IMG/VR virus record: IMGVR_UViG_3300040801_000816
Coordinates: 1 to 30,121 of that record
Strand: one strand, 5' to 3'
DNA: 30,121 nt
Source of the DNA: a virus
Shown one piece after another: positions 8,191-15,635 of the stretch. The stretch's first letter is position 1. Every line of letters begins with the position of its first letter. The notes under the pieces are model-generated. The model was not told the DNA's origin. It made no database searches and saw only the letters and a list, made by a program, of their open reading frames with translations. A program made the translations under genes and the position numbers.

Positions 8191-10113
8191 TTATTGCTCC
8201 TTAAGCCATTCTTTTCTTGCATTACTATCATCACCAAAAATTAAATGTAATATTTCTTTTGACTCTTTACCTTTGTCAGTTTTTATTTTTACTAAGTTTG
8301 GGTTTTCATTAATCATATAATCCCAAGCTTCGCGTCCACAAGAACCAAGTCCCTTAAAATAAGAAATCTCATATCCTCCAAGTTGTTTACCCTTCGCCCA
8401 TTCTTCAAATTGGGCTTTATCATAAAAATATTCAGTTTTCTTTGTTTTCTTATGAATGGATTCATAAAGAGGAGTTTCCAAAATATATACAGAACCTTCA
8501 TCAAATAACTCAGGCCAATATTTGTAAAAGAAATTAATCAACAAACAACGAATAGAATATCCATCCATATCTTGGTCAGTTGCAATGATAATCTTACCAT
8601 AAGATAATGTACTATTAACAACTTTTCCTTGTGCATTTCTCTTGAATGGGCTCTCTCCTAGTTTCAATCCAAGTGCGGCAATAATTGACTGCAATTCTTT
8701 ATTATCAATAACTGATTTGATATTGGCACCTTGAACATTCATGATCTTACCACGAAGAGGGAGACCTGCCATTGTTTTGGCATCACGAACCGTAGCTAAG
8801 TTTGAAATTGCTGAGTCACCTTCAGTAATGTAAATACTACATTTACTTCTATCTTTTGACGAACATTCAATTAGCTTTGGTATACGCTTCTTGTCTAACG
8901 TCTTTTGCTTCTTTCTAATATCAGCCATAAGCTTTTTATCAAGACGTTCAGATACAATCTCTATCGTTGCTTCTTTTAACTTTGTAAGAGAATTGGATAT
9001 TATTCCAATTTTCCTTTGTGTCAGTTTATTTTCAAAAAATGCTGCTACTTCTTTTTTATCATTAACAAATTTTTCTTTTGTTTGACCTTCAAACTGAGGA
9101 GCATTCCAATTTAAGAACATTATAACAAACATGTTTTTAGCAACATCTGCTGGGTTTACGTCAATCTTACTTTCTTTCTTGATGCGATCACGAATGTCGT
9201 ATGTGAAAGTTTCTTTAATGAAATCAATATGGCTTCCACCACGCCATGTGTCAGCACCATTGACATTGCTGTATTGTTCGAATTGTTCAGTGTGTTCGTT
9301 GTAGCAGACTGCTAAACGAACTCCATTCTTGGAATCTTCAAAAATATTGTATTCGTGGCTAAATTTCTTAACAAATTCTTCAAAGTCAGTTCCTTTATAG
9401 ACTTTCTCTGAGTCTCCAGCAAATGGATCATCTGATGCAATTGCCAGATGAATCTCTAACTTGGGGAACATATATGCCAATTCCATACAACGCTTACGAA
9501 TGAGATCAATTGGAATCGTAATACTGAAGATATTTGGATCAGTTTGAAACGACACTGAAGTTCCAGTGATCTTAGTAGGTTTTTTAGTAACTGATGGCTT
9601 TCCAATTTTTGACATATTATCAGTAAAAGCTTGTTTATATAACTTATTGTTGCGATAAACTTCAACCATAAGTTTAATGGAGAATACTGTTGCTAATGAT
9701 GCTCCAACTCCATTCATACCAATAGTCATACGATCTTCGTCATTAAAGTTACTACCAGCACGAAGTTGAGTATAGACTACTTGTGGTGTTGGCACTCCAG
9801 CTTCTTTATGCTTTTCTAGTGGAATTCCTCGACCATAATCTCTGATAGTGATAATATTATCAGATTGATCTACATGTACATCAATTCTATTACCATATCC
9901 ACGAACATGCTCATCAATAGCATTATCCAAAACTTCACAGAATAGCTTGAACTGCCCTGGAATATATTCAATTTCTTTCTTTACCATTTTATCATTTTCG
10001 TCCATAACCCAGAACTCTTGAATTTCAGGTCTAGTACTACCGATGTACATGCCAGGACGCTTGAGACAATGCTCTACATCGGTTAAAATTTTGATATCTT
10101 GGTCTTTTGACAT
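8191..10113 (-). CDS. 39: Type II DNA topoisomerase large subunit (T4 gp39/gp60-like, unsplit)
   Basis: The 640-residue ATPase subunit of the phage topoisomerase, partner of gp52. It has the GHKL ATPase fold (EVLDNAIDEH, IRDYGRGIPLE, GMNGVGASLATVFS), the transducer region, and a TOPRIM domain with ITEGDSAISNL and ATDQDMDG. In T4 this protein is split into gp39 and gp60, and gene 60 carries a ribosomal bypass; here both parts are in one uninterrupted frame of comparable combined length. It starts at an ATG preceded by GGAG. It is the last gene of the group that begins at rmlB. Confidence 0.95.
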   Translation of the reverse strand: MSKDQDIKILTDVEHCLKRPGMYIGSTRPEIQEFWVMDENDKMVKKEIEYIPGQFKLFCEVLDNAIDEHVRGYGNRIDVHVDQSDNIITIRDYGRGIPLEKHKEAGVPTPQVVYTQLRAGSNFNDEDRMTIGMNGVGASLATVFSIKLMVEVYRNNKLYKQAFTDNMSKIGKPSVTKKPTKITGTSVSFQTDPNIFSITIPIDLIRKRCMELAYMFPKLEIHLAIASDDPFAGDSEKVYKGTDFEEFVKKFSHEYNIFEDSKNGVRLAVCYNEHTEQFEQYSNVNGADTWRGGSHIDFIKETFTYDIRDRIKKESKIDVNPADVAKNMFVIMFLNWNAPQFEGQTKEKFVNDKKEVAAFFENKLTQRKIGIISNSLTKLKEATIEIVSERLDKKLMADIRKKQKTLDKKRIPKLIECSSKDRSKCSIYITEGDSAISNLATVRDAKTMAGLPLRGKIMNVQGANIKSVIDNKELQSIIAALGLKLGESPFKRNAQGKVVNSTLSYGKIIIATDQDMDGYSIRCLLINFFYKYWPELFDEGSVYILETPLYESIHKKTKKTEYFYDKAQFEEWAKGKQLGGYEISYFKGLGSCGREAWDYMINENPNLVKIKTDKGKESKEILHLIFGDDSNARKEWLKEQ

Positions 10114-10164
10114 TTACGTTTCTCCAAAATCTGTCTACCAATCATATTACAATTGGAGCAAGAT

Positions 10165-10974
10165 TCAACCAATTTCTTTTAACGCTTGATCTCTAGCGTC
10201 TATCAAATCTTGGAATTCGTTATCAGACCCACCATGATCTGGGTGGACTTTCATAACTTTCTTTCTAAATGCCTTAACCAATTCAGCTTTAGTAACAGTA
10301 GCAGAATCATCAAATCCAAGAATAGACTTCCAGCTTTTCTTTTTGTCGGGCTCGACAGTCTTTTGACTTTGTTGATAATATCTTTGTTGTTGTTCATATC
10401 TAACATATTCTGCTTGTTTTCTAGCGTATTCAGCACGAGCTTTAGCCTCTTGTTCACGCTTTAACTTATCATCAGCCATTCTCATGGCTTGCTGAAAAAT
10501 ACTCTCGCTACCTACATGCCCAGTTGGATCTTTAGATACAATGTTGGGGAGATCTGGTGGTCTTGGAGGTATATTCCATGGAGATGAACTTCTTGTTGGA
10601 ACAGAATTATATGATCCACCCCAAGACATATCAATAGCGTCTTGATTATTAATTCTATTTAAATCAGGATCATATGAGAGACCTCTCCCAAACCTTCCTC
10701 TTGTTTGTATCGTTACGCCAAGGGCATCTCTCTGTTCTTGGTGAGCTTTTTTAAAAGTTTTTAATATTTCTAATTTTTCTAGCTCATTCTTTTGAGCCAT
10801 TTCTCTGACGATCTGATGTGCTATGGCATATCGGGCCTGATCACCACTATCTGGATTCAAAAATTGTCGTCTTACTTCCCAAGAAGCAGTTTCCCACCAT
10901 TCTTCAATCTCAAATAATGTGATTGGAACACCATCAACTTCATATATTTTCTCAAATCTGTCTGGAGTGTCCAT
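10165..10974 (-). CDS. Protein with a C-terminal J domain
   Basis: A 269-residue protein whose last 60 or so residues form a DnaJ J domain: SWKSILGFDDSATVTKAEL, then RKKVMKVHPDHGGSD with the HPD triad that stimulates DnaK, then the terminal helix. The middle (about 165-200) is a Lys/Glu/Gln/Tyr-rich probable coiled coil, and the N-terminal 70 residues (FEIEEWWETASWEVRRQFL) form a separate helical region. Unlike DnaJ, the J domain is at the C-terminus and there are no zinc-finger repeats, so it probably recruits host DnaK to a phage target. It overlaps the RmlC-RmlD fusion by 23 bases. The target is not known. Confidence 0.8.
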   Translation of the reverse strand: MDTPDRFEKIYEVDGVPITLFEIEEWWETASWEVRRQFLNPDSGDQARYAIAHQIVREMAQKNELEKLEILKTFKKAHQEQRDALGVTIQTRGRFGRGLSYDPDLNRINNQDAIDMSWGGSYNSVPTRSSSPWNIPPRPPDLPNIVSKDPTGHVGSESIFQQAMRMADDKLKREQEAKARAEYARKQAEYVRYEQQQRYYQQSQKTVEPDKKKSWKSILGFDDSATVTKAELVKAFRKKVMKVHPDHGGSDNEFQDLIDARDQALKEIG

Positions 10975-12355
10975 TTTTAATCGTTTGAACCTTCTGTCGA
11001 ATCATTTCATCACAATCTAATCTATAAAAACAGCTTCTATTGAAAAATGCTTTTGGATTATTAATCGCTCTTGGATTTTCGACATAATTAAAATCTACTT
11101 CTTCTTCAAAAAACATTTCAAAAAGATATTCAACTGTGTATGGGGTTCCAGAAAGATTAATAAATTGTTCATATGAATCTAGATGAAATAGGTATTTATC
11201 AGTTAAAAACTCTGAAATTGCAGAAACATCAGTTGGCATAATTATCAAGTTTTCTGGTATACAAACAGGACCAGATTCTTTTGCATTCCAAAGTTTATAT
11301 AACGCATTATGAACATCATCTTCATCTTGTGAAAATAGATTAGCCAAACGAATTATATGTACATATTTTTGCATTGATAATATATTAGTTCCAATTAAAT
11401 TAGACTCGTTATAAAACGTCTCCAGCCAATCTTCATATTTCTTTTTAGACTCTGTATAAGGACTTAGTTGTCCCGTTTGAAAAACATAATCAGTCGAAAA
11501 GTTAATAAAATGAAATTTATGTCGAACTGCGAATTCTGTTAAATATTTTGGCAATTGGAAATTTGAAAAAGTAAAGCTATCAGAATCTTCTTGCACATTG
11601 GTTTTTGCAATACAGTTAATTATAACATCTGAAGAAGTTCTATTTTCTTCGTCTAATACATTATCCAAAAATCTATTTAACTTTCCCATTCCTTCAGATG
11701 TATTATCGAATTTTTCATATACTGGAATTACATTATATTTATGAATGCCCATTTCATCCAATAACTTTTTGGTTAAAGCTTTTCCGAGTCTTCCTCCAGC
11801 ACCTAGAATATAGAAATTTTGATTCTCTTCTACTTTTGGTTCATGGCGAATCTCATCAATATCATCTTCTTTAGCCACGCCCATAAACAGAGAACTTGGA
11901 AAATTCGCAGTCACTGCAATATCATCGATAGATAAATTTCTATATGAATGGATTATTCCGGGTTCCACTTTGATTCGATACATTTTATCTGGGTCTGTTA
12001 CAAAGTGAGCAACATTACCTTCTTCATCGACCAACATATAGATCATCTTGGATTTTATAGTAATAAACCAGTCAGTTTGATCTTCATGTTCGTGAGGTCC
12101 ACGCATAACCAATGGCTCAGTGTGGGAGAAGTAGCACATTTGAGGTTCATTTTCTTTGACTTTTGGATTACGACTTTGATGCCAGCCAGATTTATTTGGA
12201 ACTTCTTGGACATAAGATGAATTCATCTGTTCATCATCAGTTCTCCACAACTCACAAACGAATCCTCTAGAGTCACTAAATTGCTTAAGTTCATCAATTG
12301 TGACTCTACCATCAAAATATTCTGCTATTCTTGTATGTACAACAGTATCAAGCAT
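10952..12355 (-). CDS. RmlC-RmlD fusion: cupin epimerase plus dTDP-sugar reductase domain
   Basis: About 467 residues. The N-terminal half (to about 170) is a cupin resembling dTDP-4-keto-6-deoxyglucose 3,5-epimerase (RmlC), with RGPHEHEDQTDWF around the expected catalytic histidine and GIIHSYRNLS later. The C-terminal half is an NAD(P)-binding reductase like RmlD: FYILGAGGRLGKALTKKLL, NCIAKTNVQED, and STDYVF. The normal RmlD YxxxK appears as YTESKKKYEDWLE. Together with RmlB at 12631-13632 this suggests synthesis of a dTDP-6-deoxy sugar such as rhamnose; an RmlA is not in the window. The start at 12355 has AAGGAG five bases upstream; the adjacent ATG at 12358 is nearly equivalent. Exact substrate is uncertain. 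Confidence 0.75.
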   Translation of the reverse strand: MLDTVVHTRIAEYFDGRVTIDELKQFSDSRGFVCELWRTDDEQMNSSYVQEVPNKSGWHQSRNPKVKENEPQMCYFSHTEPLVMRGPHEHEDQTDWFITIKSKMIYMLVDEEGNVAHFVTDPDKMYRIKVEPGIIHSYRNLSIDDIAVTANFPSSLFMGVAKEDDIDEIRHEPKVEENQNFYILGAGGRLGKALTKKLLDEMGIHKYNVIPVYEKFDNTSEGMGKLNRFLDNVLDEENRTSSDVIINCIAKTNVQEDSDSFTFSNFQLPKYLTEFAVRHKFHFINFSTDYVFQTGQLSPYTESKKKYEDWLETFYNESNLIGTNILSMQKYVHIIRLANLFSQDEDDVHNALYKLWNAKESGPVCIPENLIIMPTDVSAISEFLTDKYLFHLDSYEQFINLSGTPYTVEYLFEMFFEEEVDFNYVENPRAINNPKAFFNRSCFYRLDCDEMIRQKVQTIKNGHSRQI

Positions 12356-12647
12356 CATTTCTCCTTCTGCTACCATGATATTCAGCTTCCCAGTTTGTAT
12401 ATTCTTCTAATCCATCTGGGGTCCAAACCATAAAATAAAGATAATGGTTAGCATGAGCCGATAATCGGTAAGTATTATCATATTTTCTTAAGTGCCATCT
12501 AAAATCTTTCATCTTCTTGCTTATTGTATCAGCGATTTGATTTAACTCTTCTTCTGTCTCTGGGAGGTCGTCTTTTAACAAAGGAACTACATGATTATCA
12601 AAGAAATCATATACACGTTTTCTATTCTGCTCAACTAAATTTGCCAT
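12348..12647 (-). CDS. Hypothetical 99-residue protein in the sugar cluster
   Basis: No family is recognised. The start at 12647 (MANLVEQNRK) was chosen because AAGGA lies seven bases upstream; a frame starting at 12665 lacks a ribosome site. The protein is mostly helical with a Trp/Tyr-rich second half (FRWHLRKYDNTYRLSAHANH, YLYFMVWTPDGLEEY). It overlaps rmlB upstream by 17 bases and the fusion gene downstream by eight, so it belongs to the same transcript. Confidence 0.65.
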   Translation of the reverse strand: MANLVEQNRKRVYDFFDNHVVPLLKDDLPETEEELNQIADTISKKMKDFRWHLRKYDNTYRLSAHANHYLYFMVWTPDGLEEYTNWEAEYHGSRRRNDA

Positions 12648-13632
12648 CTTTGAATCCTTCCACATAAAAATCTACAGTTCTATCCAAAGACTCATTAAAG
12701 CTTTCAGTATATGATGATGCCACAGTCATTGGAACTTTCAAAGCATAAGCTCTATCATGCCCTGGTCGATCTTTAATGTATTCAATTTCAGCATTAACAT
12801 CATGACGCTTTAAACTTTCTGCTATTTTATTTGCAATAAAGTTATTGTCGAAAAGATTTTTTGGATCTGCCAAATGAGTAATATAGTCATTGGTTCCATG
12901 CTGAAGAAGATTATCAATCAGTTTTACAGTATCTTCAACATACGTCCATTGTCTGATATTTTTTCCTTCACCATAAACTTTAATAGTTTCACCATTCAAT
13001 GCTCGTAGAATAGACGCTGGAATCATTTTTTCTTTATGTTGATTTGGTCCAAATTGGTTAGCCATTCTAATGAACTTTACATTTAGTCCAAACGTATGAG
13101 CTTGTGCTGCGAGATATGCATCCTGAGCCACTTTAGATGCAGAATATGGATTACTTGGTTTATATTGATGATTGATATCAAACCAATCTTCAGGAGAAAC
13201 GTCTAATGGTAAATCACCATAAACTTCATCAGTTGAGATATGCCAATATGTATCAATTTCCACATCTTTTAAAACTTGCAAAAGAATAACAGGAATTAAT
13301 GAGTTCTCAGCAAATATTTCTGCTGGAGCATCAATGGAATTATCAACATGAGATTCAGATGCAAAATCTAAGACATCAACAATAGTACCTTTAGGCAACC
13401 ACTTTTCAACAGCATAACTATTCAGACTAACAATATTGGCACATATACCTATCATATTATCATTTTCTAAAAATATTTCTTCATAGTTTTCTCTATTGTA
13501 GAGAGTGGCATATCCCATTTTATCAATTGAAACGACCATTTTATAATCATTGACTCTTCCAGAATCTACAAATCGTTTCAAAAAATTATAACCAATAAAT
13601 CCCCCACAACCAGTTAACACTAAACTCTTCAT
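12631..13632 (-). CDS. rmlB: dTDP-glucose 4,6-dehydratase (RmlB-like)
   Basis: A 333-residue extended short-chain dehydrogenase that would turn dTDP-glucose into dTDP-4-keto-6-deoxyglucose. It has the NAD-binding glycine motif TGCGGFIGYNF at 7-17, ASESHVDNSI at about 92-101, the active-site STDEVYGDL, and the catalytic YSASK. E. coli RmlB is 361 residues with the same motifs. The ribosome site is GGAG. A promoter sits inside the terminator hairpin just upstream. Products may feed the RmlC-RmlD fusion and, by inference, the glycosyltransferase at 23464-24228. Confidence 0.9.
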   Translation of the reverse strand: MKSLVLTGCGGFIGYNFLKRFVDSGRVNDYKMVVSIDKMGYATLYNRENYEEIFLENDNMIGICANIVSLNSYAVEKWLPKGTIVDVLDFASESHVDNSIDAPAEIFAENSLIPVILLQVLKDVEIDTYWHISTDEVYGDLPLDVSPEDWFDINHQYKPSNPYSASKVAQDAYLAAQAHTFGLNVKFIRMANQFGPNQHKEKMIPASILRALNGETIKVYGEGKNIRQWTYVEDTVKLIDNLLQHGTNDYITHLADPKNLFDNNFIANKIAESLKRHDVNAEIEYIKDRPGHDRAYALKVPMTVASSYTESFNESLDRTVDFYVEGFKDGKFS

Positions 13633-13649
13633 CCTGTTACTCCATAAAA

Positions 13650-13681
13650 AAGTGGCTGCGATAATTATACCACAGCCACTT
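13650..13681 (-). terminator. Intrinsic terminator after gene 32, with a promoter in its loop
   Basis: The minus strand forms a nine-pair stem, AAGTGGCTG with CAGCCACTT, followed by a T run; the loop is 14 bases. It ends the gene 32 transcript. The loop itself contains an extended -10 promoter element for the next gene. Confidence 0.8.
13664..13669 (-). promoter_or_regulatory. Extended -10 promoter for rmlB, within the terminator loop
   Basis: The minus strand reads TGTGGTATAAT, a TGnTATAAT extended -10, 32 bases upstream of the rmlB ATG. No strong -35 is seen. A transcript would begin in the right arm of the terminator stem. Confidence 0.55.
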
Positions 13682-13708
13682 TCATTTTACATGTATTTTA
13701 GTTATCTA

Positions 13709-14677
13709 TCAGTCAAGATTGAAATCAGTGTCACTGAAATCGACATCAAGATCACCAATATCAGCAGTCACTTCATCACCAGAATCTTCTGACTCAGCTT
13801 CTGCTTTCTTAGGTGTTGATTTCTTTGGCTCTTCGACTTCTCCAAAATCTGGATCATCATCAGAATCAATATCAACACTATCACCACTGGTTAAATCTTC
13901 TGCTGGCTCTTCACGACGAGTTCTCTTCTCGCCACCAGTTAGACCACCTTCCATCATTTCACGAAGTTCATCGCCACTCTTGATTCCATCACGGTCGATG
14001 ATGAGCTTCTTGATGTCATACTTCTCGACTTGCTCAGAAATTCTTTCCATCTCTTCTTCGTCATCAACGATTGGACCATCTTTGCGAACGAAGTCAGACT
14101 CAAGATAGCTAGGCCACTTACGCTTGGCATTGCCAGTTTCCTTGAGAGTAAGTAAGAAGTCAGTACCTTCAAACGGATCCCAGAAACACATATCAAGCTT
14201 GTTGATTGCTGCTTCCATCTTTCTGAATACTTGAACACCAGCTTCATAAATCAAAACCTTACCTTCGTATTGCTTCTGATTTTCTGGTGCTTCTTTGACA
14301 TAGACGAGAGTAAAATAGCGTGCTTTGGAACGCATGTTACCTGCTTGCTCTTGATCAAGTGAATTATCACTTGCGTAGAGTTTCTTGACTAAATCTGAAA
14401 TTGGATTTGCTGCATTCTTATCGAATGAGCGTGGATCGATTGCTTTAACGTATTGGTTATCGCCTTCTCTTTCGAACATATGGTAGCGTACTTCTACCCA
14501 TGGCTTACCCGAAGTTGATTCTGGAATTGGCAAGAATCTGATTTTGAACACAGTCTCTTCTTCACCTTGAACCATCTGTGGTTTAAACGCCCAATCTGGA
14601 CCACCACCCTTGCTCTTCTCTTCTTCCATTTGTTCTTTTACTTTGTTGAACTGTTTTTTTACACTTTTAAATGCCAT
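13709..14677 (-). CDS. 32: Single-stranded DNA-binding protein (T4 gp32-like), without zinc ligands
   Basis: This 322-residue protein coats single-stranded DNA in replication, recombination and repair. It has a basic N-terminal region, an OB-fold core (FKIRFLPIPESTSGKPWVEV, later CFWDPFEGTDFLL, like T4 CPWEGANFVL), and a long acidic Asp/Glu/Ser-rich C-terminal tail of the type T4 gp32 uses to contact gp59 and gp43. The segment aligning with T4's zinc site (His64, Cys77, Cys87, Cys90) has no cysteines, so the zinc subdomain appears lost. It follows gene 59 as in T4 (33-59-32), and its leader carries five tandem octamers that may mediate autoregulation. Confidence 0.88.
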   Translation of the reverse strand: MAFKSVKKQFNKVKEQMEEEKSKGGGPDWAFKPQMVQGEEETVFKIRFLPIPESTSGKPWVEVRYHMFEREGDNQYVKAIDPRSFDKNAANPISDLVKKLYASDNSLDQEQAGNMRSKARYFTLVYVKEAPENQKQYEGKVLIYEAGVQVFRKMEAAINKLDMCFWDPFEGTDFLLTLKETGNAKRKWPSYLESDFVRKDGPIVDDEEEMERISEQVEKYDIKKLIIDRDGIKSGDELREMMEGGLTGGEKRTRREEPAEDLTSGDSVDIDSDDDPDFGEVEEPKKSTPKKAEAESEDSGDEVTADIGDLDVDFSDTDFNLD

Positions 14678-14686
14678 TTGATTTCT

Positions 14687-14728
14687 CCTACTTGTTTACT
14701 TGGTTACTTGTTTACTTGGCTACTTATT
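14687..14728 (-). promoter_or_regulatory. Five tandem octamer repeats in the gene 32 leader; candidate gp32 translational operator
   Basis: On the minus strand AAGTA recurs at an exact eight-base period five times, mostly as AAGTAAAC, AAGTAACC or AAGTAGCC. The repeats span the last codons of gene 59 and run into the AGGAG ribosome site of gene 32. T4 gp32 represses its own mRNA by cooperative binding to a repetitive unstructured leader, and its site size is about seven to eight nucleotides, which matches the period. The role is inferred. Confidence 0.55.
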
Positions 14729-15309
14729 TCTTGTAATAACTCTTTCATTTCCAAGATTCTTTCATCAATTAAGTTTGCTAAATCTTGGTTATTTAAACGT
14801 CTCAGTATAATATTATACTGGTCGATGTAGTTTTTCAACAACATCTTTTCGACTCTTTTCAATCTTGAAATGTCAATGAAATCACAGCGTACAGCGATTG
14901 CCCAATCGAAGCGTTTTTCGCGTACATGTTTCATTGAGTATTTATATCGGTAAGTGTCAAAATCTATTGAGTTTTTTATACAGAAGTTCTCTATAAAGCT
15001 AATGCCAGCAAGCACTTCTGAGAAATAGTTTGCCTTCGTTGAACGAGTTTTTTTCCACTCATGATAAACGTTTTTACACTCTTCGCTCATCAAAATATAT
15101 GGGTCAAACGCTTGTGGATTTACGTTATTATTAGCCCTAATATAATTCTTAATATCATGATCTTCAAGCTTCATAACATTCTTAAAATGGTCTGCAAGCA
15201 TATGAAAATACCCTGCTTCCCCAGAAGCTTGAAAAGTTTCAAACTTTGGTCTGTTTCTTCCCATTGTAGTTCTACAATAACAATACAGATCGTATGGTTC
15301 CATTTCCAT
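14704..15309 (-). CDS. 59: Helicase loader (T4 gp59-like)
   Basis: A 201-residue protein that lies between gene 33 and gene 32 exactly as T4 gene 59 does. T4 gp59 loads helicase gp41 onto gp32-coated forks. Sequence similarity is weak but compatible: an all-helical basic protein with YFHMLADHF near residue 34, where T4 has YFFQKLSEKY, and a similar helix pattern after it. The start codon overlaps the gene 33 stop (TAATG). Its last codons form part of the repeat operator of gene 32. Identification rests mainly on gene order. Confidence 0.75.
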   Translation of the reverse strand: MEMEPYDLYCYCRTTMGRNRPKFETFQASGEAGYFHMLADHFKNVMKLEDHDIKNYIRANNNVNPQAFDPYILMSEECKNVYHEWKKTRSTKANYFSEVLAGISFIENFCIKNSIDFDTYRYKYSMKHVREKRFDWAIAVRCDFIDISRLKRVEKMLLKNYIDQYNIILRRLNNQDLANLIDERILEMKELLQEISSQVNK

Positions 15310-15635
15310 TATCCAAATAAATCTTCGATTGAATCTACATCTACATCCTTGAAGCCAGGTACACTCATTCCATATTCATTTTGTACAAATCTTAACAAAA
15401 TCGCTTTATTACTTTCATCTAATTTCTTATATATTTGATCAGGGTTAACCCCAAAATATTCACACACTCCCGTTGTTATTTCTACGGGTGTATAGTTTGT
15501 ACAATCAAATAGTCTTTTAAATAATTTATTAATAGCTTCTTTTTCAATTTTATGAACTTGTTGAGGAGATATTGATAATTTTGTCCCTATTTCCTCATAA
15601 GTCAAGTTCTTTTGTATTTTCAGATTCTTCGACAT
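15309..15635 (-). CDS. 33: Late transcription coactivator (T4 gp33-like) with sigma region 4-type helix-turn-helix
   Basis: A 108-residue protein in the T4 position upstream of gene 59. T4 gp33 (112 residues) binds the RNA polymerase beta flap like sigma region 4 and binds clamp gp45 by its C-terminus. Here residues 10-38 read like a genuine sigma region 4 helix-turn-helix (LTYEEIGTKLSISPQQVHKI, then EKEAINKL), which is stronger sigma likeness than expected for gp33. The C-terminus ends DSIEDLFG, close to the tails of the DNA polymerase and two modification enzymes. It overlaps the end of gene 41 by 41 bases. Alternatively it could be a divergent sigma factor; gene order favours gp33. Confidence 0.8.
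   Translation of the reverse strand: MSKNLKIQKNLTYEEIGTKLSISPQQVHKIEKEAINKLFKRLFDCTNYTPVEITTGVCEYFGVNPDQIYKKLDESNKAILLRFVQNEYGMSVPGFKDVDVDSIEDLFG

Noticed and set aside
10125-10160. Inverted repeat CCAAT/ATTGG before the topoisomerase gene
   Set aside because: Only five pairs and no T run; not enough for a terminator or an operator.
13719-14108. Ser-rich open frame on the plus strand inside gene 32
   Set aside because: It mirrors the Asp/Glu-rich codons of gp32, has no ribosome site, and gene 32 is well supported.
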